Below, one piece after another: positions 27,562 through 45,649 of a stretch of 64,000 bases of DNA. The number at the start of each line of letters is the position of its first letter. Within the stretch, counting starts at the first letter, position 1. The notes under the pieces are model-generated. The model had not been told where the DNA came from, ran no database searches, and saw only the letters and a list, made by a program, of their open reading frames with translations. The DNA is from Mycobacterium sp. PSTR-4-N (GTDB lineage Bacteria; Actinomycetota; Actinomycetes; Mycobacteriales; Mycobacteriaceae): assembly GCF_022348085.1 (NCBI RefSeq), contig NZ_JAKRFN010000006.1, positions 265,770 through 329,769 on the forward strand. The letters run 5' to 3'. The position numbers and the translations under genes were made by a program.

Positions 27562-28881
27562 CTAGTTGGTGTTGTCGTTGGCGCTGGGATCGGCGTTCTC
27601 CCGCGCGATGTCGCCCTGACATTCGTCCTGCGACCGATCGGTCTGCTGCACGCACACCTGAACCGGGACGTCCCCGGTGCCGGTCGGCTTGGCGATATCG
27701 GACGAATACAGCGACCACAATTGCTGATCCGACCCGGTCACCTTCGCGCAGTAGGCCTGCGCCTTCTGTTCGGTGATCCCGGCCGCGCCCAGCGTCCCAC
27801 AGTCCGCGCCGATCACCACCACGGGCACCGCGACGGTGTCCGTCTTCGCCGGCTCGTCGTGCAGCACCACGAACAGCGTCGCGACGACCGCCAGCAGCGA
27901 CAGCACCAGCGCCACCACCGCGAGGGTGCGTCCTCGCGAGCGAGCAGCAGCCCGATCCGGTTTCGCATGGCGCGGCCCGGCCGCGGCGGACTGCGCCGGC
28001 ATCGTCGCCTGCGGGTCCACGCCGTGCGTCGGTGCCACCAACCCGGTCCGGTTGGCCAGCGCCCTCGCGAAGTCGATGCAGCGTTCGAACCGGTCGGCAG
28101 GCGACTTGGCCAGCGCCTTCTCCAGGGCACCGCCCAACCCCGACAGATCGGGCCGCGCCTGCGCGATCGACGGCGGCCGCGCCGACAGATGTGAACTGAT
28201 CACGATCGCCGGGTTCGAATGTTGGAACGGCGGCGACCCCGTCAGCAACTGGTAGGCCGTCGCCGCGAGTGCATACTGATCGGCCCGACCGTCGATGTCC
28301 TTGTCGGCGGTGAGCTGCTCCGGTGCCGAGTAGGCCACGGTGCCGACCGTCATGTCCGTGCCCGTCAACGCGCTGACCTCACCGACCCTGCGCGCAATGC
28401 CGAAGTCCGCCAACAGGATTCGCTCATCATCGGTGCCGGGGTCGGCGATCAGGATGTTGGCCGGTTTGACGTCGCGGTGCAGCAGACCGCGCGCATGCGC
28501 GTAATCCAGCGCCTCCCCCACCGCGGTCACAATGCGGACCACCAGCTCCGGCGGCATGCCATCGGGATACCGCTCGGCGAGCAGCTGCGCGGCGTCGGTG
28601 CCCTCGACGTGATCCATCGACAACCACAACCGGCCGTCGAAGTCGCCCCGGTCGTGCACCGACACGATGTGCGGGTGCCACAGTGTGGCCGCGATGTCGG
28701 CTTCCCGGTTGAAGCGCTCCCGGTACTCGGTGTCGGCACACACCGAGGCCGAGAGCACCTTCACGGCGTCGTTACGAGGCAACCGCGGGTGCCGGGCCAG
28801 ATACACCTCACCCATGCCCCCCGAGCCCAGCAGCCGCATGACCGTGTAGCCCGCGATCACGTCCCCGTCGGTCAGCGGCAT
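27562..28881 (-). CDS. Receptor-type Ser/Thr protein kinase
   Basis: A 439-residue Pkn2-family kinase. The kinase domain spans about residues 10-280 with the glycine loop GSGGMG (19-24), catalytic Lys41, HRDVKPAN (135-142), DFG (159-161) and SAPE (185-188); all essential residues are present. A disordered Pro/Ala/Arg juxtamembrane stretch leads to one membrane helix (about 319-340) and an external domain of about 100 residues. That domain has four cysteines (361, 378, 410, 421), probably two disulfides. The upstream DUF4331 gene ends ten bases away and accD4 lies just before that, so the kinase appears to be the last gene of the fadD32-pks13-accD4 run. The external ligand is unknown. Confidence 0.92.
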   Translation of the reverse strand: MPLTDGDVIAGYTVMRLLGSGGMGEVYLARHPRLPRNDAVKVLSASVCADTEYRERFNREADIAATLWHPHIVSVHDRGDFDGRLWLSMDHVEGTDAAQLLAERYPDGMPPELVVRIVTAVGEALDYAHARGLLHRDVKPANILIADPGTDDERILLADFGIARRVGEVSALTGTDMTVGTVAYSAPEQLTADKDIDGRADQYALAATAYQLLTGSPPFQHSNPAIVISSHLSARPPSIAQARPDLSGLGGALEKALAKSPADRFERCIDFARALANRTGLVAPTHGVDPQATMPAQSAAAGPRHAKPDRAAARSRGRTLAVVALVLSLLAVVATLFVVLHDEPAKTDTVAVPVVVIGADCGTLGAAGITEQKAQAYCAKVTGSDQQLWSLYSSDIAKPTGTGDVPVQVCVQQTDRSQDECQGDIARENADPSANDNTN

Positions 28882-28891
28882 CGCGAAACCC

Positions 28892-29803
28892 CTACGGCGC
28901 GTTGAGGTAGGGGAAGTCGGGCAGGAAGTCCCCGCCCGGCGCGAAGTCGGTGAGAGCGGTCCGGCCGTTGGTCAGGAACTTCGACCGGTAGTCGGCGACA
29001 TCGTCGCGCAGCGTGCGGCCGTTCGGGTATCCGGCGGGCTTGCTCGGGTTGTACGTCAGCACATCGGGCAGCGTGCCTTCCGCGGTGATCGCGTCGATGG
29101 CCTCCGAGCGGGTGTAACCGCCCGTCTCGCCCATCAGCTCGATGAGATGCCCCATCCAGCGGCCCTGGTCGCGGTTCGGCTCGCCCGCGTTGAACTCGGC
29201 GAGTTGCTCGTCATCGGGGAAGAACCCGCTGACCCACGGGTGCGCGGCCCGGTCCGCGTGTACCCACCGGCCGTCGGTGTTGACGCTGCAGCGCGCCCAG
29301 ATCCGCACGTCCGGCGCGGCACCGAGGTAGGCCGTCGGCAACTCCACAGCCATCGCGATGACCTTCGAGCCCGTGAACGCCGCGTCGCTGCGCGCGCCGG
29401 CGAAGAACGAGAACGAGCCCGACCGCGACCGCCACAGATGCGGCTCGTCGTCGAACGACACGTCCAGCCCGCCGAAGATCTCCGACCCGACTGCGGCATC
29501 GACGCGCGCCTCGGCTTGCAGAGCCAAGCGGACATCGACTTTCTGGCGAGGCGAAGACGGCTCCCCGAAAGGCTCGGAGAAGACGAAGTTGAACGCGATG
29601 TCGTTGCGCAGATCCCCGTCGTTGTCGATCGCGATGCGGTACACCGCGTCGGGATGCATCGCATCCGCGTTCGGGTTCGCAGTCAGGATCAGCGCCGTGC
29701 GGCCCGGGTCCCTGGGGGACGGGAACACGTACAGATCGCACAGGTCCAAACGTGGATCGCCCAGCGGCGCACCCCGACGCAGCCCGGTGAAGTCAGTCGA
29801 CAC
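28892..29803 (-). CDS. DUF4331 family protein
   Basis: A 303-residue protein matching the DUF4331 pattern: an early DPRLDLCDLYVFPSP segment, NPNADAMHPDAVYRIAIDNDGD, and a late DVLTYNPSKPAGYPNGRTL stretch. The family has no established function, and no signal peptide is seen with this start. GTG 29803 (VSTDFTGL) is chosen because the family begins shortly before its DLYVF motif and upstream codons run towards accD4; no strong ribosome binding site is present. It lies 26 bases after the accD4 stop and 10 bases before the kinase, all on the minus strand, suggesting co-transcription. Confidence 0.75.
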   Translation of the reverse strand: MSTDFTGLRRGAPLGDPRLDLCDLYVFPSPRDPGRTALILTANPNADAMHPDAVYRIAIDNDGDLRNDIAFNFVFSEPFGEPSSPRQKVDVRLALQAEARVDAAVGSEIFGGLDVSFDDEPHLWRSRSGSFSFFAGARSDAAFTGSKVIAMAVELPTAYLGAAPDVRIWARCSVNTDGRWVHADRAAHPWVSGFFPDDEQLAEFNAGEPNRDQGRWMGHLIELMGETGGYTRSEAIDAITAEGTLPDVLTYNPSKPAGYPNGRTLRDDVADYRSKFLTNGRTALTDFAPGGDFLPDFPYLNAP

Positions 29804-29829
29804 GAGCTCTATCCAACCGCACCACAGTT

Positions 29830-36800
<6,971 letters not shown>

Positions 36801-36867
36801 GTTCACATAACCTCACGATCGACAAGCGGCCCCCTCGGGCCGCTGTTGCCGTTGATGTAGTTGGGCG

Positions 36868-38757
36868 TCAGTCCGTCTCGTCCGGGAAGGCGTTGGCCAC
36901 CTTTCCGCTGCGCAGGCTGCCGTCCAGGTAGGCCGAGCGGCAGGCGCGGCGGCCGATCTTTCCGCTCGACGTACGAGGGATGGCACCGGCGGGAGTCAGC
37001 AGCACGTCACGCACCGTCACACCGTGACGCACCGCGATCGCCGCACGGATGTCGTCGGCGATGGGAGCCATTTCGAGCTTGTGCGCACCCGGTGCGCGCT
37101 CGCCGACGATGACCAGCTGTTCGGACGTGTCACTCGGATCCCGCTTGAGGCCGGAATGCGCGTCGGCGAACACTTCGTCGGGCAGCTGGTTGGCCGGCAC
37201 GGAGAACGCGGCGACGAATCCGGTGCGCAACGCCTTGGTGGCCTCCTGCGCCGAGTACTCCAGGTCCTGCGGGTAATGGTTGCGGCCGTCGATGATCACC
37301 AGATCCTTCGTGCGGCCGGTGATGTAGAGCTCGCCCTCGTGGTACGCGCCGAGGTCACCGGTCCGCACCCAGGTCGCGTCGTCGGTGGCGCCTTGGGCAT
37401 GCGACGGTTCGGTACGCGACTTGAGGATGTTCTGGAATGTCGCGGCGGTCTCGTAGGGCTTGCCCCAGTATCCGGTGCCCATGTTCTGGCCGCTGATCCA
37501 CACCTCGCCGATCTGGCCGTCGGGCAGCTCACTCGCGGTGTCGGCGTCGACGATGACCGCCCACTCCGCGACACCGATCTTGCCGGCACCGGCCTGGGCG
37601 ACGGCCTTGGGCGAGTCCTCGGGCACCTCGACGAAGCGGTGGTTGTTGAGCTCGTCGCGGTCCACGTAGATGATCCGCGGCTCGGCGTTCATGGGTGTGG
37701 TCGAGACGAACAGCGTGGCCTCGGCCAGACCGTAGGACGGCTTGATGGCCTGCGGCTTGAAACCGAAGGGGCCGAATGCCTCGTTGAAACGATTGACCGT
37801 GGCCGCCGAGATCGGCTCGCTGCCGTTGAGGATGCACTTGATGTTCGACATGTCGAGGGGCTCTTCCCCCTCCTTGGGCACGCCCCGCGCCGCGGCGTGG
37901 TCGAACGCGAAGTTCGGCGCCACCGAGATGGTGCCGCCGGTGTCACCCTCGCGGCGGGCCATCTCGCGGATCCACCGGCCCGGCCGACGAACGAAGGCGG
38001 CCGGTGTCATGAACGTGATGTAGTGCCCGAGCATCGGGGAGAGCAGCACGGTGATCAGGCCCATGTCGTGGAAGAACGGCAGCCACGACACGCCGCGGTC
38101 GCCCTCTTGCCCGTCGAGCGCCTCGATCACCTGGACCACGTTCGTGGCGAGGTTCAGATGGGTGATCTGCACACCGGTCGGGATGCGGGTGGACCCGGAC
38201 GTGTACTGCAGATAGGCGATGGTGTCGTGCTGGACGTCGATGGGCTCCCATGTGGAGCCGACCTCGTTGGGCACCGCGTCGACCGCGATGACGCGGGGGC
38301 GCTGATTGGCCGGCCGGGTGCGGAAGAATTTGCGAACGCCCTCGGCGGCCGCCGTCGTCGTCAGGATCGCCGAGGGCTGGCAGTCATCGAGCACGGCATG
38401 CAGCCGGCCGACGTGGCCGGGCTCGTTCGGATCGAACAGCGGCACGGCGATGCGGCCCGAGTACAGCACACCGAAGAACGCGACCAGGTACTCCAGGTTC
38501 TGCGGGCACAAGATGGCCACGCGGTCGCCGGGCTGGGTGACCTGCTGCAGTCGTGCGCCGACGGCACGGTTGCGTGCACCGAAGTCCGCCCAGTTCAGGT
38601 CTCGATAGACCCCGTCACGCTCGGTCGAGAAGTCGACGAACCGGTAGGCGAGCTTGTCTCCACGCACCTTCGCCCATCGCTCGACGTGCTTGACCAGGCT
38701 CCCGTTGTCCGGGAACTTGATAAGTCCGTCCTTGATGAACGGGTTGTGGAACGCCAT
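36868..38757 (-). CDS. fadD32: Long-chain fatty-acyl-AMP ligase FadD32
   Basis: A 629-residue adenylating enzyme that activates meromycolic acid as acyl-AMP and loads it on the N-terminal ACP of Pks13. The AMP-binding motif is [11 protein letters not shown] (about residues 182-192), with [14 protein letters not shown] later and a C-terminal [14 protein letters not shown] segment. The inserted loop typical of fatty-acyl-AMP ligases is consistent with the sequence. ATG 38757 is preceded by GGAG at 6-9 bases and gives [12 protein letters not shown]. tuberculosis FadD32 starts eight codons earlier, and an in-frame GTG at 38772 is possible here too. It is the first gene of the condensation operon. 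Confidence 0.96.
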   Translation of the reverse strand: MAFHNPFIKDGLIKFPDNGSLVKHVERWAKVRGDKLAYRFVDFSTERDGVYRDLNWADFGARNRAVGARLQQVTQPGDRVAILCPQNLEYLVAFFGVLYSGRIAVPLFDPNEPGHVGRLHAVLDDCQPSAILTTTAAAEGVRKFFRTRPANQRPRVIAVDAVPNEVGSTWEPIDVQHDTIAYLQYTSGSTRIPTGVQITHLNLATNVVQVIEALDGQEGDRGVSWLPFFHDMGLITVLLSPMLGHYITFMTPAAFVRRPGRWIREMARREGDTGGTISVAPNFAFDHAAARGVPKEGEEPLDMSNIKCILNGSEPISAATVNRFNEAFGPFGFKPQAIKPSYGLAEATLFVSTTPMNAEPRIIYVDRDELNNHRFVEVPEDSPKAVAQAGAGKIGVAEWAVIVDADTASELPDGQIGEVWISGQNMGTGYWGKPYETAATFQNILKSRTEPSHAQGATDDATWVRTGDLGAYHEGELYITGRTKDLVIIDGRNHYPQDLEYSAQEATKALRTGFVAAFSVPANQLPDEVFADAHSGLKRDPSDTSEQLVIVGERAPGAHKLEMAPIADDIRAAIAVRHGVTVRDVLLTPAGAIPRTSSGKIGRRACRSAYLDGSLRSGKVANAFPDETD

Positions 38758-38796
38758 CTCAACTCCAATCACATGGGATGAATCCCAAACCCCGAA

Positions 38797-38802
38797 ATCG
38801 TA
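38797..38802 (-). promoter_or_regulatory. Possible -10 TACGAT for fadD32
   Basis: On the minus strand TACGAT lies 39 bases before the fadD32 ATG and leaves a leader of about 33 bases with a ribosome binding site. No convincing -35 is seen. The whole gap 38758-38919 holds nothing else I can name. Confidence 0.3.
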
Positions 38803-38919
38803 CCGGGGTGACGGCCCCCCGCCCCTGAGCCGCCGTTCGTGTGGTCTCAAACTGTGGTCTTAGATTTCCCTTAATGTTAGGCGACGCCCTGACCGCGGCC
38901 AAATCTTCCCGGTCACGTG

Positions 38920-39942
38920 TCAGCCATGTTTCGGCTGCGGAGCGTTATTGATCAGCTGCCGCGCCCAGTTCAGCGTCCACTCGGTGGCCGGCTGCCCGTC
39001 CAGGGCCCAGAACTGCGTGGTGGCGTACATCGCATGAACCGGCTGACCGGCGCCGCCGCTGAGCACCTCCAGAGTCTTGGGCAGCTGGGTGATGTTGAAC
39101 GCCGACGACGGCGCCGCGCAGATCAGATCTCCCCGTGCGCAGATCTCGTTGGTGCGGTCGTTGAGCGAACCGAAACCGCCCGGCCGCGGACCCGTCATCG
39201 TCAGACCCAACGCCGACAGCGTCGGCACCTCGTGCAGGGTGATCTCCGCGCCCTGGCCGTCCGGGTTGGGCCCGATGTCCTGCCCGACGCCGTCCTGGCG
39301 GCGGCCATCGGCGACCAGCGTCACGCCCAGCACCAGATCCTGGTCCACCGGACCGCGGCCGTTGCCGATGTCGCTGGCGATGTCTCCGGCGATCACCGCG
39401 CCCTGGGAGAACCCGATCAGCACATAGCTGGTCAACGGGCACCGGTTGTTCATGTCTGTCATCGCCTGCACGGCGGCCCGGGTGCCCTCGGCCCGGCTGT
39501 CGTTGTAGGACATCTGCTGATCGGCCGACAGCGGATTGTGGAACTGCGCGGTGTAGGGAACGGTGAACACCTCGACCCGGTCGTTACCGAACTCGGCGCG
39601 GATCGGGTTCGTGACGCGCAGCAGCAGCGCCGCGGGGAACTGCACGGGGTTGAACGGGTCCAGCGCTCGCGAAGACTCCCAGGTGCCGGGGATCGAGATG
39701 AGCTGCACATCGGGGCAGCTGGCGTCCTGGAACGCCGGCCGCGGCTTGCTCGGCGTGCCCGGTGCGCCGGACGGCGCGCCCGTCGGCGGCAGCGCGGTGG
39801 GCGGGATGGCCGTCGAACCACCGTCGGGCCGACGCAGCACCACGATCACGACGGCGACGATCAGCACGACCGCGAGGCCCACCGCCCCGGCAGCGAACAG
39901 CGCCAGCAGGCGGTGGCGTTTACGCCGATTGGTTTTGGCCAT
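38920..39942 (-). CDS. culp6: Cutinase-like serine esterase Culp6 (Rv3802c-like)
   Basis: A 340-residue membrane-anchored alpha/beta hydrolase. A basic start (KTNRRKRHR) precedes one membrane helix (about 14-36), then a Pro/Ser-rich linker (about 40-70) and the cutinase-like domain. The nucleophile is Ser179 in LIGFSQGAV; the acid and base are likely the aspartate in ARGDLIC and the histidine in PVHAMY. Rv3802c has phospholipase and thioesterase activity in the envelope and is essential. A strong ribosome binding site (TAGGAG) sits before ATG 39942 and overlaps the stop of the lipoprotein gene upstream, suggesting coupling. Confidence 0.93.
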   Translation of the reverse strand: MAKTNRRKRHRLLALFAAGAVGLAVVLIVAVVIVVLRRPDGGSTAIPPTALPPTGAPSGAPGTPSKPRPAFQDASCPDVQLISIPGTWESSRALDPFNPVQFPAALLLRVTNPIRAEFGNDRVEVFTVPYTAQFHNPLSADQQMSYNDSRAEGTRAAVQAMTDMNNRCPLTSYVLIGFSQGAVIAGDIASDIGNGRGPVDQDLVLGVTLVADGRRQDGVGQDIGPNPDGQGAEITLHEVPTLSALGLTMTGPRPGGFGSLNDRTNEICARGDLICAAPSSAFNITQLPKTLEVLSGGAGQPVHAMYATTQFWALDGQPATEWTLNWARQLINNAPQPKHG

Positions 39943-39957
39943 GTGTTGTCCAAGCTC

Positions 39958-40458
39958 CTAGCAGAGTTCGTCGGTGGCGATGCGAATGTAGTCGGCGGTC
40001 TCGGCGTGGAGCCGGTTCGCCGACGGAAGCGCGGCGCCCGAGCTCGTGACACCGCCGGACGCCGGTTCGCTCGCGTCGTTGCGTACCAGCGGTGCGACGA
40101 AGTCCCACACCGCCTGGTCGGGTTGTCTGGCCGCACGCGCCTGGCACACATAGGAGCCGATGCTCAGGGCCGCCAGATCGCTGGACGGCATCACCCCCGC
40201 GGATCGCAGGGCGTCGAGGTAGGCGCGCTGGCGCGGCGTGACCACCAGCGCGTTGCTGGCTCCTCCCTGGTCGGCCGCGCCCGGCAGCTGCGCGCCCGTC
40301 TCCCCGTGCGCGGGCGAGGGCTGGGTCTCCGAGGCCGGCCCGGCGAACACCTGGTCGCGGGCGCTGCAACCGGCCAACAACGACGTCGCGACCAGCAAGC
40401 ACCCAGCGACACCTGCACCCGCCGATGCGGACCGTGACCTGTGATGCACGGATTCCAA
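39958..40458 (-). CDS. DUF732-type lipoprotein between mpt51 and culp6
   Basis: A 166-residue protein with a signal sequence and lipobox LLAGC (cysteine near residue 31), a low-complexity stretch, and a helical C-terminal part around TPRQRAYLDALRSAG, with two more cysteines near YVCQARA and at the last residue. This resembles DUF732 mycobacterial lipoproteins of unknown function. The start is uncertain: TTG 40458, or GTG 40449 three codons later. It runs with mpt51 upstream (28-base gap) and culp6 downstream (15-base gap). I do not recall a gene here in M. tuberculosis. Confidence 0.7.
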   Translation of the reverse strand: MESVHHRSRSASAGAGVAGCLLVATSLLAGCSARDQVFAGPASETQPSPAHGETGAQLPGAADQGGASNALVVTPRQRAYLDALRSAGVMPSSDLAALSIGSYVCQARAARQPDQAVWDFVAPLVRNDASEPASGGVTSSGAALPSANRLHAETADYIRIATDELC

Positions 40459-40486
40459 CGTACCGGGGCTCCCGAGGAGCGCTCGC

Positions 40487-41371
40487 CTACCGGATCGTCG
40501 TGACGAGTTCTCCGCTCATCGCACCCAGCTGCGCGCTCCACGTTCCCCAGTCGTGGGTGCCGGCCGCCGGGAAGTCGAAGTGACCGTTACCGCCGCCGAC
40601 CGCGCGGTAGTGCTGGTAGAAAGCCCGGTTGCTGCCTTGGGCCTGGTCGCAGTAACCGATCATCGCCGGCACGTCGGTGCAGGTCGTGGTCGACGGGCTG
40701 AAGATCCACAGACGCGTGTTGTTGTCGGCCAACAGCTGCACATGGACATCGGGGTCGTGCCACTTCCAGCGGCCCAGCTGAGGCAGACCCCACATGTTGC
40801 GGGTGTCGACGCCGCCGAACCGCGCCAGACCCGCGGTGATCGCCCCGTTCATCGTCGTGTTCGACGGGGTGAGGAAGCCTGACAGCGAACCCGCGAAGCG
40901 GTAGCGGTCGGGGTGGAAGGTCGCCATCGTCACCGCACCGGTGCCGCCCATCGCCGCGCCGACGATGCCGTGCCCGCCGGGCGCCAGCCCCTTGTTGGCG
41001 GCCAGCCAGTTGGGCAGCTCGTCGGCGAGGAAGGTCTCCCACTGCTTGCTGCCGTCCTGCTCCCAGTTGGTGTACATGCTCCACGCACCACCGGCCGGGG
41101 CGACCACCGAGATGCCCTTGCCGGCCAGCGTGTTCATCGCATTGCCCGCCGTCACCCAGTTGCTGACGTCGGGCGCGCCGTTGAAGGCGTCGAGCAGCAC
41201 GACCGCGTGTGGACCGCCGCCGGAGAACGCGACCGGGATCGCGCGGCCCATCGCTGCCGAGGGCACCATCAGCATCTCGACGCCCTGCGCGTGAGCGGTG
41301 CCCACCCCGCCGGCGAAGCCTGCCGCAGCCGCCAGCACGACGGCCATCAAAGTCCGGATCAGCCCACGCAT
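40487..41371 (-). CDS. fbpD: MPT51/FbpD, non-catalytic antigen 85 homolog
   Basis: A 294-residue secreted alpha/beta-hydrolase fold protein. The signal peptide ends at about AHA/QG (28/29). The position of the Ag85 nucleophile is alanine (Ala140 in IVGAAMGG) rather than serine, as known for MPT51, so mycolyl transfer is not expected; a carbohydrate or fibronectin-binding role has been proposed. The late GTHDWGTWSAQL mirrors the Ag85 histidine loop. ATG 41371 has a good ribosome site (AGGTGGGG). It follows fbpA by 129 bases on the same strand. Confidence 0.92.
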   Translation of the reverse strand: MRGLIRTLMAVVLAAAAGFAGGVGTAHAQGVEMLMVPSAAMGRAIPVAFSGGGPHAVVLLDAFNGAPDVSNWVTAGNAMNTLAGKGISVVAPAGGAWSMYTNWEQDGSKQWETFLADELPNWLAANKGLAPGGHGIVGAAMGGTGAVTMATFHPDRYRFAGSLSGFLTPSNTTMNGAITAGLARFGGVDTRNMWGLPQLGRWKWHDPDVHVQLLADNNTRLWIFSPSTTTCTDVPAMIGYCDQAQGSNRAFYQHYRAVGGGNGHFDFPAAGTHDWGTWSAQLGAMSGELVTTIR

Positions 41372-41500
41372 CAACCCCACCTCTCGAATCACACCGACCG
41401 CAACGTAGTGAACCACATCACCCCGACGGGTCGGGGGGCAAAGCGACTGACGGCGGCGCCCCTGCAGGGACACCGCCGTCAGTGACGAACAGCAGTCGGA

Positions 41501-42667
<1,167 letters not shown>

Positions 42668-42747
42668 TTACCTGTCCGGCATATCTGTCGCCGGGGTACC
42701 TCCCGTTACGAAAGCAGACATCATGACCCCGGGCCAAATCGGGACGC

Positions 42748-44745
42748 TCACGGCCCGGTCGGGGGAAGCCCGGTGTACGGCGGATCGACCGGCTCCGGGA
42801 TCGGCAGACCGCACCGGGCGAGTTCGTAGAGCGGCACGCGGTCGATGCGGTAGCGGGTGTATTCCGCGGCGTGCACCACGTTGGACAGGAACCGGCGAAC
42901 GCCCATCGGCGCGCGGATCGCGTCGAGCACCTTCTCGGTCTCGGGGCATTTCAGCGCCGCCTCGGCCTGACGGATCCAGTCCTCGTCCAGGTACGGCGGA
43001 ATCCACGGTCGCTCCTTGAGGAACGGCCCCTCGGCCACCGCCCAATCCGGGAAAAGGTTCTTGTCATGTCCGATGCGGCCGTCGGTCAGCCGCGCGGTGT
43101 GCGCGGCGAGCGGGTTGGCCAACCCGATCTGATCGATGACGCGGACGTCGAGGCCGACGTTCATGCCGAGCATGCCGAGATTGGTGAAGAACACGGTGTG
43201 CGGGCCGACGTACCCGCCGGCGGCCGCTGCCCGGACCTCCGGAGGGGGCGGAAGCGCGGGCACGACGTCCCAGCGGTCGTAGTTGCCCGAAGGAAGCAGG
43301 AGCGCCCCGTCCGGCGTGTTCTCGATCGCGGTCAGCACCGCCCGCATCCGCGGATAGTCCAGGTAGTCGGACGCCGTCAACGGGTGCGCGTGCCCGGTGG
43401 CCTGGGAGTAGAACCGGCGCTCGTCGACGATGCCGCTGTAGGTCACCCGCGTGGCGTCGGCTCCCAGCCCGGGCGAATTGGCCGCCCAGAGCGCCCATCC
43501 CGCCACGGCCAGCCACAGCACCGCAGTCGCGCCGGCGTACAAGTAGCCGGCGCCGCGCGCCATCCGGGTGCGGTCGGGCAGCAGCAGCGGGATCACCGCC
43601 ACCGGGGCCAGCAGACAGAACATCGGTGTCAGCAGTACCCGGCCGTGCATGAAGTCGCCACCCTGCCGGATCCAATAGACCGCTTGCAGGACACCGGAGA
43701 TCAGCATGAAAGCCACCACCGCGGGCGGACTCTGGACCGCGCGCGCAATCCAGCCGGATTCTCTGCGGGTGTCGCCTGCCGGGGTGCGCTGCGCCCATCG
43801 GGGCCGGCCGCGCAGCAGCAGCACCATCAGGCCCAGCCCGATCAACAGAATCGCAGGCGCCCAGAGCAGATAGGGCCGGTTGAAGTTGGCCAGGTAGACC
43901 AAGCCCTGGTCCCACTTCGCCCCCGACGCATCCTTGGCCAGCGCGGTCCCGGGAACCAGCAACCCGTAGTAGCCCATGCGAAAGATCTGATAGGCGACCG
44001 GGATCAGACCACCGGCCACGACGAGAGCCACCCGCGCCGCCCAGCCGGTGGTGGCGACGAGCATCATCACCAGCGCGACGCCGCCGATCAGTGCCAGCTC
44101 GGGACGCACCAGCACCGAGAATCCCGCGACGACAGCGAGGGTGATCTGGAATCCACGGGATGCACCGCCTCGGCGCGGGGCCTGCGACCAGCAGACCATC
44201 ATCCACCACAGGAGCCCGAGATAAGCCAGCACCAAACCGTTTTCGAGCCCGGAGGTGGCGAAGTCACGTGCCGGCGGAACCGCGATGTAGACCAGCGCGC
44301 CCGCGGGCAGGAAGATCGCGCGCCGCCCGCCCAGGCCGGGGGCGTACAGACGCGCAGTGCCCAGCATCAGCAGGGCCACGCCCAACAGGCTGAGGACCAG
44401 AGCCAGGACCAACGCGACGTACTCGAGGCGCGCCGATCCGGCGATGAACCCGCCGAGGGTCACCAGATAGGACCACGCGGTGGAGGTGTTGGCCTCCACC
44501 CGCTCACCGGCGTTGAACACCGGACCGTTGCCCGCCAACAGGTTTCGCACCGTCCGGAGCACGATCAGGCCGTCGTCGGCGATCCAGCGCCGCTGCCAGG
44601 CGCCCCACCCGAAGAGCGCCACGACCGTGGCCACGCTGACCCACAGACTGATCCGTACCCAGGCGTGGTATGGGAAGGCGGGCCACCGGTTCAGCCGGTC
44701 CGCCGCCGCGGTGGTGATCCGCTCAGCTGAAGAAGATTGCGGCAC
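42748..44745 (-). CDS. aftB: Arabinofuranosyltransferase AftB
   Basis: A 665-residue GT-C enzyme that adds the terminal beta-(1,2)-arabinofuranose caps of arabinan. It has about ten hydrophobic segments in residues 28-450, the early acidic loop QRRWIADDGLIVLRTVRN (Asp-Asp near residues 57-58), and a periplasmic C-terminal domain with conserved HDKNLFPDWA. The GTG at 44745 overlaps ubiA by 23 bases; an internal GTG at AWVRISLW would match the start of the tuberculosis protein better, so the first 30 residues are uncertain. It is last in the glf-to-aftB run. Confidence 0.92.
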   Translation of the reverse strand: MPQSSSAERITTAAADRLNRWPAFPYHAWVRISLWVSVATVVALFGWGAWQRRWIADDGLIVLRTVRNLLAGNGPVFNAGERVEANTSTAWSYLVTLGGFIAGSARLEYVALVLALVLSLLGVALLMLGTARLYAPGLGGRRAIFLPAGALVYIAVPPARDFATSGLENGLVLAYLGLLWWMMVCWSQAPRRGGASRGFQITLAVVAGFSVLVRPELALIGGVALVMMLVATTGWAARVALVVAGGLIPVAYQIFRMGYYGLLVPGTALAKDASGAKWDQGLVYLANFNRPYLLWAPAILLIGLGLMVLLLRGRPRWAQRTPAGDTRRESGWIARAVQSPPAVVAFMLISGVLQAVYWIRQGGDFMHGRVLLTPMFCLLAPVAVIPLLLPDRTRMARGAGYLYAGATAVLWLAVAGWALWAANSPGLGADATRVTYSGIVDERRFYSQATGHAHPLTASDYLDYPRMRAVLTAIENTPDGALLLPSGNYDRWDVVPALPPPPEVRAAAAGGYVGPHTVFFTNLGMLGMNVGLDVRVIDQIGLANPLAAHTARLTDGRIGHDKNLFPDWAVAEGPFLKERPWIPPYLDEDWIRQAEAALKCPETEKVLDAIRAPMGVRRFLSNVVHAAEYTRYRIDRVPLYELARCGLPIPEPVDPPYTGLPPTGP

Positions 44746-45649
44746 CGATGGTCCCGATCCACGCCAGCAGCAGCAGCTGCAGAACCCGATCCTTCAGCGC
44801 GATCTCCTCGGGTTCGCCGGCCAGCCCTCCGTCGACGTCGACGGCATAGCGCAGGATCGCGATGGTGATGGGAATGATCGTGATCGCGTACCACGAGGCG
44901 TTGGCACCGTCGCGCTCGAAGGCCCACAGGCTGTAGCAGACCACCATCGCCGTGGCCGCCACGGTCCACACGAACCTCAGGTACGACGCGGTGTAGCTCT
45001 CCAGCGACTTGCGGATCTTGGCGCCGGTGCGTTCGGCCAATTGCAGTTCCGCATAGCGCTTGCCGGCCACCATGAACAGGGACCCGAACGTCATGACCAG
45101 CAAGAACCACTGCGACAGTGGGATACCCGCGGCGGCGCCGCCGGCGATCGCACGGATCAGGTAGGCCGAGGAGACGATGCAGATGTCCAGCACCGCTTGA
45201 TGTTTGAGGCCGAAACAGTAGGCCAACTGCATCGCGATGTAGACGGCGATCACCACGGCGAGGTTCGGCGAGGCGAGCAGCGAGATGGCCAGCGAGGCCA
45301 CACCGAGGACAACCGCGAGGGTGTAGGCCAGCCACTCGGGAACCACTCCGGCGGCGATGGGCCGGAACCTCTTGGTCGGATGCGCGCGGTCGGCCTCGAC
45401 GTCGCGCGAATCGTTGACCAGGTAGATGCACGACGCCGCCAACGAGAACGCCACGAACGCGATCACGATGTTGATCGCCATCACGTCGTAGTCGTAGCGG
45501 ACCGTGCCGCCGAACGCCGCGATCGGGGCGGCCAGCACTAGCAGGTTCTTCACCCACTGCCGCGGCCGGATCGCTTTGATGACCCCGGCCGGCAGGTTCT
45601 TGGGCGGCCCCGCCGACGATCCCGTCTCGCGAACCTGGGATGTACTCAT
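44723..45649 (-). CDS. ubiA: Decaprenyl-phosphate phosphoribosyltransferase (UbiA, Rv3806c)
   Basis: A 308-residue UbiA-superfamily membrane enzyme that joins decaprenyl phosphate and PRPP to give decaprenyl-phospho-5-phosphoribose, the committed step of DPA synthesis. The first metal motif NDxxDxxxD is seen as N79-D80, D83 and D87, and the second region has YCFGLKHQAVLD. About nine helices are predicted by eye. ATG 45649 overlaps the stop of the PAP2 gene in ATGA, so the synthase and the presumed phosphatase for its product are translation-coupled. Confidence 0.95.
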   Translation of the reverse strand: MSTSQVRETGSSAGPPKNLPAGVIKAIRPRQWVKNLLVLAAPIAAFGGTVRYDYDVMAINIVIAFVAFSLAASCIYLVNDSRDVEADRAHPTKRFRPIAAGVVPEWLAYTLAVVLGVASLAISLLASPNLAVVIAVYIAMQLAYCFGLKHQAVLDICIVSSAYLIRAIAGGAAAGIPLSQWFLLVMTFGSLFMVAGKRYAELQLAERTGAKIRKSLESYTASYLRFVWTVAATAMVVCYSLWAFERDGANASWYAITIIPITIAILRYAVDVDGGLAGEPEEIALKDRVLQLLLLAWIGTIGAAIFFS

